The notes below the pieces were generated by a model. That model made no database searches and was not told where the DNA came from. It saw nothing but the letters and a program-made list of their open reading frames with translations. From the NCBI RefSeq assembly GCF_012163145.1, contig NZ_JAAVTX010000005.1, positions 62,001 through 126,000 of the forward strand: a stretch of DNA of 64,000 bases, read 5' to 3'. Position 1 is the first letter of the stretch. Each line of letters begins with the position of its first letter. The stretch comes from Falsiroseomonas frigidaquae. Its GTDB lineage: Bacteria > Pseudomonadota > Alphaproteobacteria > Acetobacterales > Acetobacteraceae. This document shows positions 9,251-18,098 of the stretch, in pieces. Position numbers and translations under genes: made by a program.

Positions 9251-10839
9251 CAGACGTAGCCCTCCGCGGCATCTTCGTCGCGTGCCGCGGCGCGGCGATC
9301 CGCGGGTGGGCCGAAGCCGCCACCGCCGGGGGTTTCGAAGACCAGCGTGTCGCCCGGTTGCAGGACCAACCGCGCCTTGGCCGCCACCTGCGTGCCGTTC
9401 AGCAGGTCCCGCCCGCCCCGCCCGGCCGTGCCGCCGAGCAGCCCGCGCGGCGGGTGCTGCACGCGTTCGTGGCGGTAGGTGGCGGTGACGGGCTTGTCGC
9501 CGATCACCCGGAAGCCCAGGCGCTGGCCCAGGCCGCCGCGCATCGCGCCATCGCCACCGCTGCCGGGGATCAGCGATTTCTCCGTGATCAGCATGGGCGC
9601 GGCATTCTCGAACTGCTCCACCGGTTGCGTCGCGACGTTGGAGGGGAAGGACAGGCAGGCGGCGCCGTCATGGCTGGCGGCCGCGCCGTGGCCGCCATTC
9701 ATGAAGAACATGCGGACATAGCGGCGGCCATCGGCGTGCTCGCCGGTGAAATATACGTTCCACAGCGGGCTGCCGGATTCCGCGACCACGCGATCCGGAA
9801 TCAGTTTTCCCAATGCCGACAGCACCAGCATCGGCAGGTAGTGCCCGGTCAGGTGCCGCCCCCAGACCGGTGCGGGCCGGCGCGGGTTCACGATGGACCC
9901 TTCCGGCGCGATCAGCGTGATCGGGCGGAAGCAGCCATCATTGTTCGGCGTGGTCGGATCGAAGGCGCATTTCACCGCGTAGTTGGAATAGGCGCGGGAG
10001 AAATTCAGCGGCGAGTTCACCGGCCGCGCGATCTGCGCATCCGTGCCGGTGAAATCCAGCGTCAGCTGGTCGCCCTTCACCTCCAGCCGCAGGCGGATGG
10101 TGACGGGGTGTTCGAAGCCATCGGCGGTGACCTCGTCGAAGACCTCGCCATCCGGCACGGCCGCGATCGCCTCCCGCATCGCGCGTTCGGACCGGGCAAA
10201 GATCTCGGCGGACAGCGCATCGGCATCCGCGATGCCTTCTTCCGCCAGGATGCGCAGCAGGCGCGGTGCGGCCTGGTCGTACATGGCGAATTGCGCGCGA
10301 AGGTCGCCCAGCACTTCCTCCGGCAGGCGCAGATTGGCTTCGAGGAAGGCGAAGACGTCCTCATTCTCCTCGCCGCCACGCAGGATGCGGGCGACGGGGA
10401 TGGTCAGCCCCTCCTCCCAGGAATCGCGCGCCTCCACGCTGGGGGCGCCGCCGATATCCGTGGCGTGGAAGGTGCTGCCGATCCAGGCGGTGATGCGGCC
10501 GCCGTCGAACACCGGCTTGATCATGGTGATGTCGTTCAGATGGCCGGTGCCGAGATAGCCGTCATTCGAGATCAGCACATCGCCATCCACCAGCCGCTCC
10601 GCCGGGATCTTCCGCAGCATGGCCGCCAGCGTCACCGGCATGGTGCCGACGAAGCTTGGGACCGAACGGGAGGACTGGGCAAACTGCCGGCCGGCGCTGT
10701 CCATCAGCCCGACCGCCATGTCCCAGTTATCACGCACGACGGAGGAGAAGCTGGTGCGGACGAAGGCCTCGGCGGCTTCGTCCATCAGCCCGGCGATGCG
10801 CGCCCAGGCAGTGCCGAGGCGAAGGGCGGAAATGCTCAT
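9250..10839 (-). CDS. hyuB: Hydantoinase/oxoprolinase subunit B
   Basis: A 529-residue HyuB protein. It shows FVRTSFSSVVRDNWDMAVGL near the N-terminus, GDVLISNDGYLGTGHLNDIT, the metal-binding-type stretch HATDIGGAPSVEARDSWEEG, RPVNSPLNFSRAYSNYAVKC and the glycine-rich C-terminus LIPGSGGDGAMRGGLGQRLG followed by TPGGGGFGPP. It pairs with HyuA. The start MSISALRLG is fixed by its overlap with the stop of the upstream TPP-enzyme gene (ATGA at 10839-10841 read on the minus strand); the longer open frame is a shadow of that gene. Confidence 0.92.
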   Translation of the reverse strand: MSISALRLGTAWARIAGLMDEAAEAFVRTSFSSVVRDNWDMAVGLMDSAGRQFAQSSRSVPSFVGTMPVTLAAMLRKIPAERLVDGDVLISNDGYLGTGHLNDITMIKPVFDGGRITAWIGSTFHATDIGGAPSVEARDSWEEGLTIPVARILRGGEENEDVFAFLEANLRLPEEVLGDLRAQFAMYDQAAPRLLRILAEEGIADADALSAEIFARSERAMREAIAAVPDGEVFDEVTADGFEHPVTIRLRLEVKGDQLTLDFTGTDAQIARPVNSPLNFSRAYSNYAVKCAFDPTTPNNDGCFRPITLIAPEGSIVNPRRPAPVWGRHLTGHYLPMLVLSALGKLIPDRVVAESGSPLWNVYFTGEHADGRRYVRMFFMNGGHGAAASHDGAACLSFPSNVATQPVEQFENAAPMLITEKSLIPGSGGDGAMRGGLGQRLGFRVIGDKPVTATYRHERVQHPPRGLLGGTAGRGGRDLLNGTQVAAKARLVLQPGDTLVFETPGGGGFGPPADRRAAARDEDAAEGYV

Positions 10840-12452
10840 CAGCCGCGCATCGCCTGCAATTGCGCGGGGTAGCCCGCGGGGTTGACCTGAACGTCCACCA
10901 GGCTCGGCCCATCCACCGCGAAGGCGGCGCGCAAGGCCGCGCGGTAGGTTTCGGGCGTGTCGGCGTGGAAGCCGCGCACGCCGAAGCCTTCCGCAACCTG
11001 GGCGAAGTTCGTCGGCGTGAAGGCGACGCCGGCCGGGGCCAGTTGCCGCTGCTGCTGCTTGATGTCGATCAGCGACAGGGCGCTGTCGTTGAACACCACC
11101 GTCACCAGCTTCGCGCCCGTCTGCGCGGCGGTGGCCAATTCGCCGACGCACATCATCAGCCCGCCATCCCCGGTGAAGGCGATCGCACCGCGCGCCGGGT
11201 CATGCAGCGCCGCGGCCAGCGCCGCCGGCAGCGCGAAGCCCATGGAGGCCAGGCCGTTCGAGATCAGCAGGTCGCGCGGCTGCTCGCATTGCCAGAAGGC
11301 GGTGGCGGAGAACATATGCGCCCCGGCATCCACCGCGGCGCGCGGGCTGTGCCCTGCGGCGCGCGCTTCCTGCTGCGCCAGTCGCACGATGTCCGGCGGG
11401 GAAACGCCGCCCTGCCCCTTCCATTCCAGCGCCGCCAGCGCATCCGCCCGCAGCGTCGCAATCTCCGCGTCGCGCCATTCCGAAGGCTGCGGGCGCAGCG
11501 CGGCGAGGCTCGCGGCCAGATCGCCATGCAGCGCCGCCTTCGGCTGCGCGTAGCGCACCGGATGCGGCCGCAAGGCCACATCCAGGATCGGTGCGCTGTA
11601 GCGCCAGGGCTGCAGGATCAGCTCCACCGGGTCCAGCCCGATCTGGATGATGAGGTCCGCCGCACCGACGCAGGGCGCTTCCAGCGAACCGCCGGTGAAC
11701 AGCCCGGCATAAAGCGGATGTGCATCCGGCAGCACGCCCTTCGCCTTGTAGGTGACCAGCACCGGACAGCCCAGCGCCTCCGCCATGCTGCGCAGCGCCG
11801 CCGCGGCGGCGGGCTCCGCGGCTTCGACTCCGGCCAGGATCACCGGGCGCCGCGCCTGCGCCAGCAGGGCTGCGGCATCGCCGATCGGCGGCGCGGCAGC
11901 CGCCGCCCCGGCGCGCGGCGCAGCGGGCAATGCGATGCGGCGCGCGGCCTGGCCGGTCAGGTCCAGATGCACGGCGCCGCGCGGGGCGGCCAGCGCCAGG
12001 TCCAGCAGCGCGCCGATCTCCTCGGCCGGCGAATCGCCTTCGGCGCGGGCATAGCCCTTGGCGATGGCCGCCGTCGCCGCCTGCTGGTCGAAGACCTGGT
12101 GCGTGACATAGGCGAGCTGCGCCGGCGTGAAGCCATCCGCGAGCAGCAGCAGCGGCGCGCGTTCCAGCATGGCGCAGGCCAGGCCATTGGCGGCGTTGGA
12201 CACGCCCGGGCCCTTGGTGGTCATCACCACGCCCGGCGCGCCGGTCAGCTCCGCATCCGCCAGCGCCATCATCGCCGCATTGGCTTCCTGGCGGGCCAGG
12301 ATGAATTCGATGCCGAAGCGCGGCGCCGCGGCGATCACGTCCAGCGAGGACCCGCCGCCCGGCACGCCCCAGATGCGCCGCGTGCCGCGCTGCGCCAGGG
12401 CCGCGAGCAGTGCCTCGGCCACGGTCTGATTTGCCGCCTGCGCTTCCGGCAT
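10839..12452 (-). CDS. Thiamine-diphosphate-dependent enzyme, acetolactate-synthase-like
   Basis: A 537-residue three-domain TPP enzyme. The cofactor-activating Glu lies in FILARQEANAAMMALADAE, and the Mg/TPP motif is GDGGLMMCVGELATAAQTG with VVFNDSAL. The middle domain (RRPVILAGVEA) is the usual Rossmann-like domain. Acetolactate synthases, benzoylformate decarboxylases and sulfoacetaldehyde acetyltransferases share this plan; no regulatory subunit is nearby, and the pairing with hyuB/hyuA suggests a catabolic rather than a branched-chain biosynthetic job. The start MPEAQAANQ has GGGAG upstream. The divergent SDR gene starts 111 bases away. Confidence 0.85.
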   Translation of the reverse strand: MPEAQAANQTVAEALLAALAQRGTRRIWGVPGGGSSLDVIAAAPRFGIEFILARQEANAAMMALADAELTGAPGVVMTTKGPGVSNAANGLACAMLERAPLLLLADGFTPAQLAYVTHQVFDQQAATAAIAKGYARAEGDSPAEEIGALLDLALAAPRGAVHLDLTGQAARRIALPAAPRAGAAAAAPPIGDAAALLAQARRPVILAGVEAAEPAAAAALRSMAEALGCPVLVTYKAKGVLPDAHPLYAGLFTGGSLEAPCVGAADLIIQIGLDPVELILQPWRYSAPILDVALRPHPVRYAQPKAALHGDLAASLAALRPQPSEWRDAEIATLRADALAALEWKGQGGVSPPDIVRLAQQEARAAGHSPRAAVDAGAHMFSATAFWQCEQPRDLLISNGLASMGFALPAALAAALHDPARGAIAFTGDGGLMMCVGELATAAQTGAKLVTVVFNDSALSLIDIKQQQRQLAPAGVAFTPTNFAQVAEGFGVRGFHADTPETYRAALRAAFAVDGPSLVDVQVNPAGYPAQLQAMRG

Positions 12453-12562
12453 AACTTGGATACTCCCACCATGCCACCTCCATCTGCACCGGCCGGGGCG
12501 GCTTGCCAAGCCATGCGGGGATGGCCTCTGCTGGGGGCCGGACGCATCGAAGGATCGAGGTC

Positions 12563-13309
12563 ATGACGGATTTCAAGGGCAAGCGCGTGCTGGTCGCGGG
12601 CGGGTCGCGGGGCATCGGGCGTTCCATCGCGCTGGGCTTCGCCCAGGCCGGCGCGGCCGTTTCGATCTGCGCGCGGGACGCCAAGGCGCTGGAGGCAACG
12701 AGGGCGGAAATCGCGGCGCTCGGCGTCACCGCGCATGCCACCTCTGCCGATCTCGGCGTGGCGGATCAGGTGACGGGCTGGGTGGCGCAGGCGGCGGAGG
12801 CGCTGGGTGGCGTCGATGTGCTGGTGAACAACGCCAGCGGCTTCGGCGCGAAGGACACCGAGGAGGATTGGGCGCGTGGCCTGAATGTGGACGTGATGGC
12901 GACGGTGCGCGCCAGCCGCGCCGCCGCGCCGTTCCTGAAGGCGGCGCGCGGGTCCATCGTCAACGTCTCCTCCATCTCCGGCTTCCGGCCTTCGCTGCGC
13001 ACGCCGGCCTATGCGGCGGTGAAGGCGCTGCTGGTGAACTACACCTCGAGCCAGGCGGCTGCCTTCGGGCCGGATGGGGTGCGGGTGAATGCGGTGGCGC
13101 CGGGCTCCATCGAATTCCCGGGCGGGTCCTGGGAACAGCGGCGGACCAGTGACCCGGCGCTGTACAACCGGATCCTCGGCCAGATCCCCTTCGGCCGCCT
13201 CGGCACGCCGGAGGAGGTGGCGGAGGTGGTCCTGTTCCTGGCCAGCCCGGCGGCGCGCTGGGTGACCGGGCAGACCATCATCGTCGATGGCGGCCAGATG
13301 CTGGGGTAG
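12563..13309 (+). CDS. Short-chain dehydrogenase/reductase (SDR)
   Basis: A 248-residue classical SDR. The cofactor motif VAGGSRGIGRSIALG at the N-terminus, the structural NNAS motif, the catalytic Ser (VNVSSISGF) and the YxxxK pair (TPAYAAVKALL), then a C-terminal VTGQTIIVDGGQMLG, are all visible. The Arg after the first strand (SICARDAKALE) suggests NADP(H) use. The start ATG follows AGGATCGAGG. It is divergent from the TPP-enzyme/hydantoinase operon and may share its control region; the substrate is unknown. Confidence 0.9.
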   Translation: MTDFKGKRVLVAGGSRGIGRSIALGFAQAGAAVSICARDAKALEATRAEIAALGVTAHATSADLGVADQVTGWVAQAAEALGGVDVLVNNASGFGAKDTEEDWARGLNVDVMATVRASRAAAPFLKAARGSIVNVSSISGFRPSLRTPAYAAVKALLVNYTSSQAAAFGPDGVRVNAVAPGSIEFPGGSWEQRRTSDPALYNRILGQIPFGRLGTPEEVAEVVLFLASPAARWVTGQTIIVDGGQMLG

Positions 13310-13406
13310 GGAGGCGAAACAGGCGAAACGCGTTCGCCGCGACGTGAAATGATGCTGGAACACACTGGGGGCAGAAGGCGCGCCGCAATCCCGGAGAAAC
13401 CGCGCC

Positions 13407-13817
13407 ATGCCCCGCCTGCCCCTGTTCTACGTCATCGCCGCTGCCTTCAACCTGCTGGTCGGCGTCTGCCTCGGCATCTGGATGGGCATCGCGCATGATT
13501 TCCAGCTCGCGCCCGTCCACGCCCATCTGAACCTGCTGGGCTGGGCCTCGCTGGCCCTGATGGGGCTGGTGTTCCGTGGCTGGCCGGAGCTGGGCCGCGC
13601 GGTGCTGCCGAGCGTGGTACAGTTCTGCCTCTGCGTCGGCGCGGCGGCGCTGTTTCCGGCGGGCATCTACCTGTCCATCGCCCATGAGGCGCCGGGCCTG
13701 GCGATCGGCGCGGCGCTGGCCTGGCTGGCCGGGGTGGTGCTGTTCCTGGTGCGGCTGGTGCTGCTGGCAGTCTATGCCGCGCCGCGACGCCTGTCGGCGA
13801 TGTTGCCCGCCGAATAG
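13407..13817 (+). CDS. Small four-helix membrane protein with HAHLNLLGW motif (cytochrome-oxidase-subunit-I-like)
   Basis: A 136-residue protein with four predicted membrane helices (about residues 5-27, 38-58, 67-88 and 96-120). The motif VHAHLNLLGWASLALMGLV resembles one helix of haem-copper oxidase/NnrS-type proteins, where the histidines bind haem. It is far too short to be a working oxidase subunit, so a free-standing haem or metal sensor or assembly factor is possible. GGAG precedes the ATG. It lies between the SDR and the altronate-dehydratase-like gene without obvious coupling. Confidence 0.7.
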   Translation: MPRLPLFYVIAAAFNLLVGVCLGIWMGIAHDFQLAPVHAHLNLLGWASLALMGLVFRGWPELGRAVLPSVVQFCLCVGAAALFPAGIYLSIAHEAPGLAIGAALAWLAGVVLFLVRLVLLAVYAAPRRLSAMLPAE

Positions 13818-13896
13818 CGGCGGAGGCCGCCAAGCCATGGCGGAGGCTGACACAGGCCGCGGAACATGGTGGATTGGGGGGAAACGGAGACGTCCC

Positions 13897-15444
13897 ATGA
13901 TCGACCTCAAAGCCAAGCGCCTGAACGGCCCCGTCATCCGCCTGCACCCGGACGACAATGTGGTGGTCGCGCGCATCGACATCGAGCCGGGCACCTCCAT
14001 TCCCGGCGAGAACATGCTGGCCCGCAACAAGGTGCCGGCCGGCTACAAGATCGCCACCACGCAGCTGCGCAAGGGCGACCCGGTGCTGAAGTACCAGGTC
14101 ACCATCGGCTTCGCGGCGGAGGACATTCCCGCCGGCACCATGGTGCACGCCCACAACATCGATTTCCGCGAATTCGACCGCGACTACGCGATCGGCCGCG
14201 ACTACCGCCCGGTGGAGATGATCCCGGAGGACCAGCGCAAGACCTTCGAGGGCTATGTCCGCGCCGATGGCCGTGTCGGCACGCGCAACTTCATCGCCGT
14301 CGTCTCCTCGGTGAATTGTTCCGCCACCGTCTCCCACGCCGTCGCCGACTGGTTCACGCCGGAGCGGATGGCGGAATGGCCGAATGTGGATGGCGTCGCC
14401 GCCTTCACCCACTCCACCGGCTGCGGCATGGAATTGTCCGGCGAGCCGATGCAGCTGCTGCGTCGCACGCTGGGGGGCTACATGCGGCACCCGAATGTCG
14501 CCGGCGTGGTGGTGATCGGCCTGGGCTGCGAGCGCAACCAGATTGCGGGGCTGCTGGCCGAACAGGGGCTGGCGCCCGGGCCGATGCTGAAATCCCTGGT
14601 GATGCAGGAAGTCGGCGGCACGCGGAAGAGCATCGATGCGGGCGTCGCCGTGGTGAAGGAGATGATGGAGGAGGCCAACAAGGCCACCCGCGAAACCGTC
14701 TCCGCCGCGCATCTGTCGGTCGGGCTGCAATGCGGCGGTTCGGACGGCTTCTCCTCGATCACCGCCAATCCGGCGCTGGGCGCGGCGATGGATCTGCTGG
14801 TTCGTCACGGCGGCACCGCCATCCTGTCCGAGACGCCGGAGATCTACGGCGTCGAGCACACGCTGACGCGCCGCGCCGCGAGCCAGGAGGTCGGTGAGAA
14901 GCTGATCGAGCGCATCCGCTGGTGGAAGGATGTCTACACGCCGGGTCGCGACACGCAGATCAACGGCGTGGTCAGCCCCGGCAATCAGGCGGGCGGCCTG
15001 GCGAACATCCTGGAGAAGTCGCTGGGGTCTTCCATGAAGGGCGGAACCGGGCCGCTGATGGATGTGTTCCGCTATGCGGAGCCGATCACCACCAAGGGCT
15101 TCGTCTTCATGGACACGCCGGGCTTCGACCCGGTTTCCGCCACCGGCCAGGTCGCCGGCGGCGCGAACATGATCGCCTTCACCACCGGCCGCGGGTCCAT
15201 GTATGGCGCGAAGCCTGTGCCCTCCGTGAAGCTCGCCACCAACACGCCCATGTTCCGCCGGCTGGAGGAGGACATGGACATCAATTGCGGCGAGATCCTG
15301 GACGGCACCGCCAGCCTGTCCGAGATGGGGGAGCGCATCCTGGATCTGCTGCTGCGCACCGCATCGGGCGAGCCGACGAAAAGCGAGCAGCTCGGCCTCG
15401 GCAAGCATGAATTCGCGCCGTGGCAGATCGGCATCACCGGCTGA
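13897..15444 (+). CDS. UxaA-family dehydratase (altronate/galactarate dehydratase type)
   Basis: A 515-residue full-length UxaA protein: an N-terminal SAF domain (to about residue 95, VIRLHPDDNVVVARIDIEPG) and the large catalytic part with YVRADGRVGTRNF, VAAFTHSTGCGME, VVVIGLGCERNQ, SVGLQCGGSDGFSS and the Cys/Asp-rich C-terminal block DMDINCGEILDG. Family members dehydrate D-altronate, galactarate or related sugar acids with iron or manganese. Start at MIDLKAKRL with a GGGGGGAAACGGAG leader; longer upstream frame is a shadow of the preceding gene. No uronate pathway partners flank it, so the substrate is open. Confidence 0.9.
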   Translation: MIDLKAKRLNGPVIRLHPDDNVVVARIDIEPGTSIPGENMLARNKVPAGYKIATTQLRKGDPVLKYQVTIGFAAEDIPAGTMVHAHNIDFREFDRDYAIGRDYRPVEMIPEDQRKTFEGYVRADGRVGTRNFIAVVSSVNCSATVSHAVADWFTPERMAEWPNVDGVAAFTHSTGCGMELSGEPMQLLRRTLGGYMRHPNVAGVVVIGLGCERNQIAGLLAEQGLAPGPMLKSLVMQEVGGTRKSIDAGVAVVKEMMEEANKATRETVSAAHLSVGLQCGGSDGFSSITANPALGAAMDLLVRHGGTAILSETPEIYGVEHTLTRRAASQEVGEKLIERIRWWKDVYTPGRDTQINGVVSPGNQAGGLANILEKSLGSSMKGGTGPLMDVFRYAEPITTKGFVFMDTPGFDPVSATGQVAGGANMIAFTTGRGSMYGAKPVPSVKLATNTPMFRRLEEDMDINCGEILDGTASLSEMGERILDLLLRTASGEPTKSEQLGLGKHEFAPWQIGITG

Positions 15445-15504
15445 GTATCGCTTGACGCAACGGGCGGGCAGGCCGATTCAGGGCCTCCCGCCTCGGAGTG
15501 CTTC

Positions 15505-15831
15505 GTGATGTCCAGCAGCCTGCCGCCCTCCGGTCCCTCACGCGACGCCGTCGCGATGATGCAGTACGATTCCGCCAAGAAGTCGGCGCTGCTGGCCTAC
15601 CTGCTGTGGTTCTTCCTCGGCTATCTCGGCGCGCATCGCTTCTACCTCGGCCGCATCGGCTCCGGCGTGGCGATGCTGCTGATCTTCCTGGTGTCCTTCC
15701 CGCTGGTCTATGTGGTGATCGGCATGCTGGGCTACATGTTCATCGGGCTGTGGTGGCTGGTGGATGCGTTCCTGATTCCGGGCATCGTCGCGCGGCACAA
15801 CTCGGCGCTGATCGCCCGTCTGCAGGGCTGA
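15505..15831 (+). CDS. TM2-domain membrane protein
   Basis: A 108-residue protein with the TM2 signature: AYLLWFFLGYLGAHRFYLGR followed by a second hydrophobic segment and LWWLVDAFLIPG. Two or three membrane helices are predicted. TM2 proteins are widespread and mostly uncharacterised. The start is either GTG at 15505 or ATG at 15508; GGAG at 15494 suits both. It converges on the phosphotriesterase-family gene across a poly-C tract. Confidence 0.85.
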   Translation: MMSSSLPPSGPSRDAVAMMQYDSAKKSALLAYLLWFFLGYLGAHRFYLGRIGSGVAMLLIFLVSFPLVYVVIGMLGYMFIGLWWLVDAFLIPGIVARHNSALIARLQG

Positions 15832-15834
15832 TCA

Positions 15835-15847
15835 CCCCCCCCCCCCC
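15835..15847. repeat. Homopolymer of 13 cytosines
   Basis: An unbroken run of 13 C followed by 4 G lies in the 21-base gap between the stop codons of two convergent genes. It belongs to neither coding sequence, so length change would not shift a frame; it may be an assembly-sensitive spot. Confidence 0.9.
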
Positions 15848-15852
15848 GGGGT

Positions 15853-16890
15853 TCACCCCGGCAGCGTCAGCAGGCGGCGCGGCGTCTCCACCAGGATCGC
15901 GTCCAGCTCCGCCTGGCTGAACCCGCGTTCCCGCATGAACGGCACGATGTTGCGGAAGATGTGGCCGTAGCCATGGCCGCCAAAGGCCCGCAGCCGCGTC
16001 AGCCGGCAGATGTCCTGGCTGATCACCACCTGGTCGCCATGGCCGCGGTCCAGCAGCCGCCGGATCCTGTCGATGCGCGTGCCGTCATTCGGCATGTTGA
16101 TCGGCGCGAAGGACCAGTAGGCGTGCTCATAGCCGAACAGGTCGAATTCCAGCACGCAGCCGGTATCGGCCAGCGCGAACAGCCGGTCGTCGTCGAAGAT
16201 GGTGCGGTCCACATGGTCGATGATGGTGCGCGGGATGTCGCCGCCATGGGCGCGCAGGAAGGCGATGATCTCGGCCGGCTGGTCGGGATGCACGCCAGGA
16301 TGGATGGTGAGCGCCGCGCCGGTTTCCTGCTGCGCCAGCGCCGCACCCGCCATCACGCGGCGTTCCAGCGGGGTCCAGGGCGCGGAGCAACCGATCTCGC
16401 CGATGATCCCGGCGCGCACATCGGTGCCCCAGGCGCCGCGCCGTAGCGCATCCAGCATCTCGGTGGCGAAATCCTCCACGCTGCGGGCGTGGTTGGAAGG
16501 ATCCTGGAAATCCTCGACATACTGGCCGCAGCCCATGACGAGCTGCACGCCGGTGCGGCGGGAGACCTCGACCAGCCCATCCGGGTCCGGCGCCAGCCCG
16601 CCGATGGTCATCTCCACCATGCTGGCGCCGCCCTCGGCGCGGAACAGGTCCAGCTCCGCCACCGCCAGCTCGCGGTCCAGCATCACCGTCTTGCCGGCAT
16701 GCGGATGCCGGCCGTAGTCGATGTCGTAGCGGCTTTGCAGCGTGATGGGCTGCAGCAGTTCGGGCCGGCTGAGGGTGGCCTCCCGCAGGCTGCGCGGCGT
16801 GATGTCGCACAGCACGTGCTCATGCATCAGCGTCGCGCCGAGGCTCTCGGGCGGCACCGCGCCCAGCACCGTCTGCACATGGCCTGCCAT
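15853..16890 (-). CDS. Phosphotriesterase-family metal-dependent hydrolase
   Basis: A 345-residue TIM-barrel protein of the PTE/PHP family. Metal ligands are visible in order: HEH near residue 23 (TLMHEHVLCD), the bridging position carrying Glu rather than carboxylated Lys (GIIGEIGCS), His in TIHPGVHPDQ, His in IIDHVDR, and Asp in VISQDICR. The Glu bridge is typical of the PTE-homology-protein and lactonase-like branch, so organophosphate hydrolysis is unlikely and a lactone or ester substrate is more plausible. It ends next to the poly-C tract and is divergent from the DUF4189 gene. Confidence 0.87.
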   Translation of the reverse strand: MAGHVQTVLGAVPPESLGATLMHEHVLCDITPRSLREATLSRPELLQPITLQSRYDIDYGRHPHAGKTVMLDRELAVAELDLFRAEGGASMVEMTIGGLAPDPDGLVEVSRRTGVQLVMGCGQYVEDFQDPSNHARSVEDFATEMLDALRRGAWGTDVRAGIIGEIGCSAPWTPLERRVMAGAALAQQETGAALTIHPGVHPDQPAEIIAFLRAHGGDIPRTIIDHVDRTIFDDDRLFALADTGCVLEFDLFGYEHAYWSFAPINMPNDGTRIDRIRRLLDRGHGDQVVISQDICRLTRLRAFGGHGYGHIFRNIVPFMRERGFSQAELDAILVETPRRLLTLPG

Positions 16891-17051
16891 CCGCCCTGCC
16901 CCTCAAAATCCTCGTGGCCCTGAGCCTGCGGCGGCGCCCGGCGCCGCGCAAGCCGGCCACCGTCGCGGACCGGGGCGCAAGTTTATTTCGGAGACGTGCC
17001 GCTTTCTCCGCCGCGCGATGCGTTGCAGCCCCGAGACGGAGTCCAAGACCC

Positions 17052-17702
17052 ATGATCGAGTTCCTGCAGTCGCGCCGCCGCTGCCATACCCTGCCCTTCG
17101 CGCTGGTCGCCCTGTTCCTGCTGGCCATGCCCGCCGCCGTGCTGGCGCAGGGCCGTGAACCGGCCAGCCAATCCTGCCGCCGGGAATGCCAGCCCCAGAG
17201 CCGCGGCGGCACGCCGCGGGACATGCAGGTCTGCCTGATCCGTTGTGGCGCGGGAGAGGATTACCTGACACGCCAGCACCGTGGCGGATCGGCGGAGGCC
17301 ACCGGCCTCGGCGAAGCACCTCGCGGCCGGCGCACCCCGCAACGCAGGGACCGCAGCCTGGTGGCCTATGCGGGGCCGCTGCCCTCCACCGGCCTCGGCG
17401 TGTCGCGCAGGGTAACCCGTCAAGTGGCGCATCGCACGGCGGAGCGCGATTGCTATCTCCGGAACGGCCAGCGGAACTGCCGCCTGCTGATGGAGACGCA
17501 GCAGCGCTGCATCGCAGTGGCCCGCGGCGTGCGGGGGCTCGGCCTTGTCATCACCAATGATCCGGGCACCTACACGGTGCTGAACTACGGCGTCGGCGAT
17601 GGTGCCAACCTGGTCACGGCCCAGGGCAATGCGATGCAGGATTGCGCGACGCGGCAGGAACGCGGCACCGCCTGCCTGATGGCGGTCAGCCGCTGCGGCT
17701 GA
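17052..17702 (+). CDS. Secreted DUF4189-domain protein
   Basis: A 216-residue exported protein with a clear signal peptide (FALVALFLLAMPAAVLA, cleavage near residue 33). The mature part has eight or so cysteines, an Arg-rich middle segment and a C-terminal DUF4189-like domain (QNALNY-type repeat seen here as LNYGVGDGANLVTAQGNAMQDC, split by the family's conserved Cys). Such domains are periplasmic or secreted with unknown function. The start MIEFLQSRR was chosen because the signal peptide directly follows; the earlier in-frame start lacks one. Confidence 0.75.
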   Translation: MIEFLQSRRRCHTLPFALVALFLLAMPAAVLAQGREPASQSCRRECQPQSRGGTPRDMQVCLIRCGAGEDYLTRQHRGGSAEATGLGEAPRGRRTPQRRDRSLVAYAGPLPSTGLGVSRRVTRQVAHRTAERDCYLRNGQRNCRLLMETQQRCIAVARGVRGLGLVITNDPGTYTVLNYGVGDGANLVTAQGNAMQDCATRQERGTACLMAVSRCG

Positions 17703-17709
17703 GGCGTCT

Positions 17710-18066
17710 TCAGGGGATCTGCGCGGGAAAGCCGTGCAGCCCATCGGCGCCCAGCGGCAGCCGGGTGGCGGACAGCACGGCGGAGAGTGGCAGCTTCGCA
17801 TAGAGATGCGGGAACAGGCCCGGCCGGCTGCCGCCCGCGGCCGGCTCCCAGCGCAGCGCCTCGCCCAGCCGGGCGGCATCCACCTCCACCAGCCAGAGGT
17901 CCGCGACGCCGGCACGATGCTTCGCGGCGCTGGCGCGAAGCTGGCCGGCGGTGGAGAAATGCAGGAAGCCGTCGCGCGCATCATCGGCGCTGCCGGCATA
18001 GGCGCCGGCCGCTTCCGCCGCGCGCCAATCGGCTTCCCGGACCATGGTGTAGATGCGGTCTTCCAT
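17710..18066 (-). CDS. DUF952-family protein
   Basis: A 118-residue small cytosolic protein matching the DUF952 pattern: IYTMVREADWRAAEAAG, GFLHFSTAGQL, ASAAKHRAGVADLWLVEVD and a C-terminal FPHLYAKLPLSAV. DUF952 proteins resemble glutathione-S-transferase-linked or ADP-ribosyl-type folds but have no proven activity. It is the last ordinary host gene before the phage-like module and is convergent with the DUF4189 gene (7-base gap). Confidence 0.85.
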   Translation of the reverse strand: MEDRIYTMVREADWRAAEAAGAYAGSADDARDGFLHFSTAGQLRASAAKHRAGVADLWLVEVDAARLGEALRWEPAAGGSRPGLFPHLYAKLPLSAVLSATRLPLGADGLHGFPAQIP

Positions 18067-18098
18067 GCGGCGCCCCCTGCCCTGCTGGCAGCCCGGTT

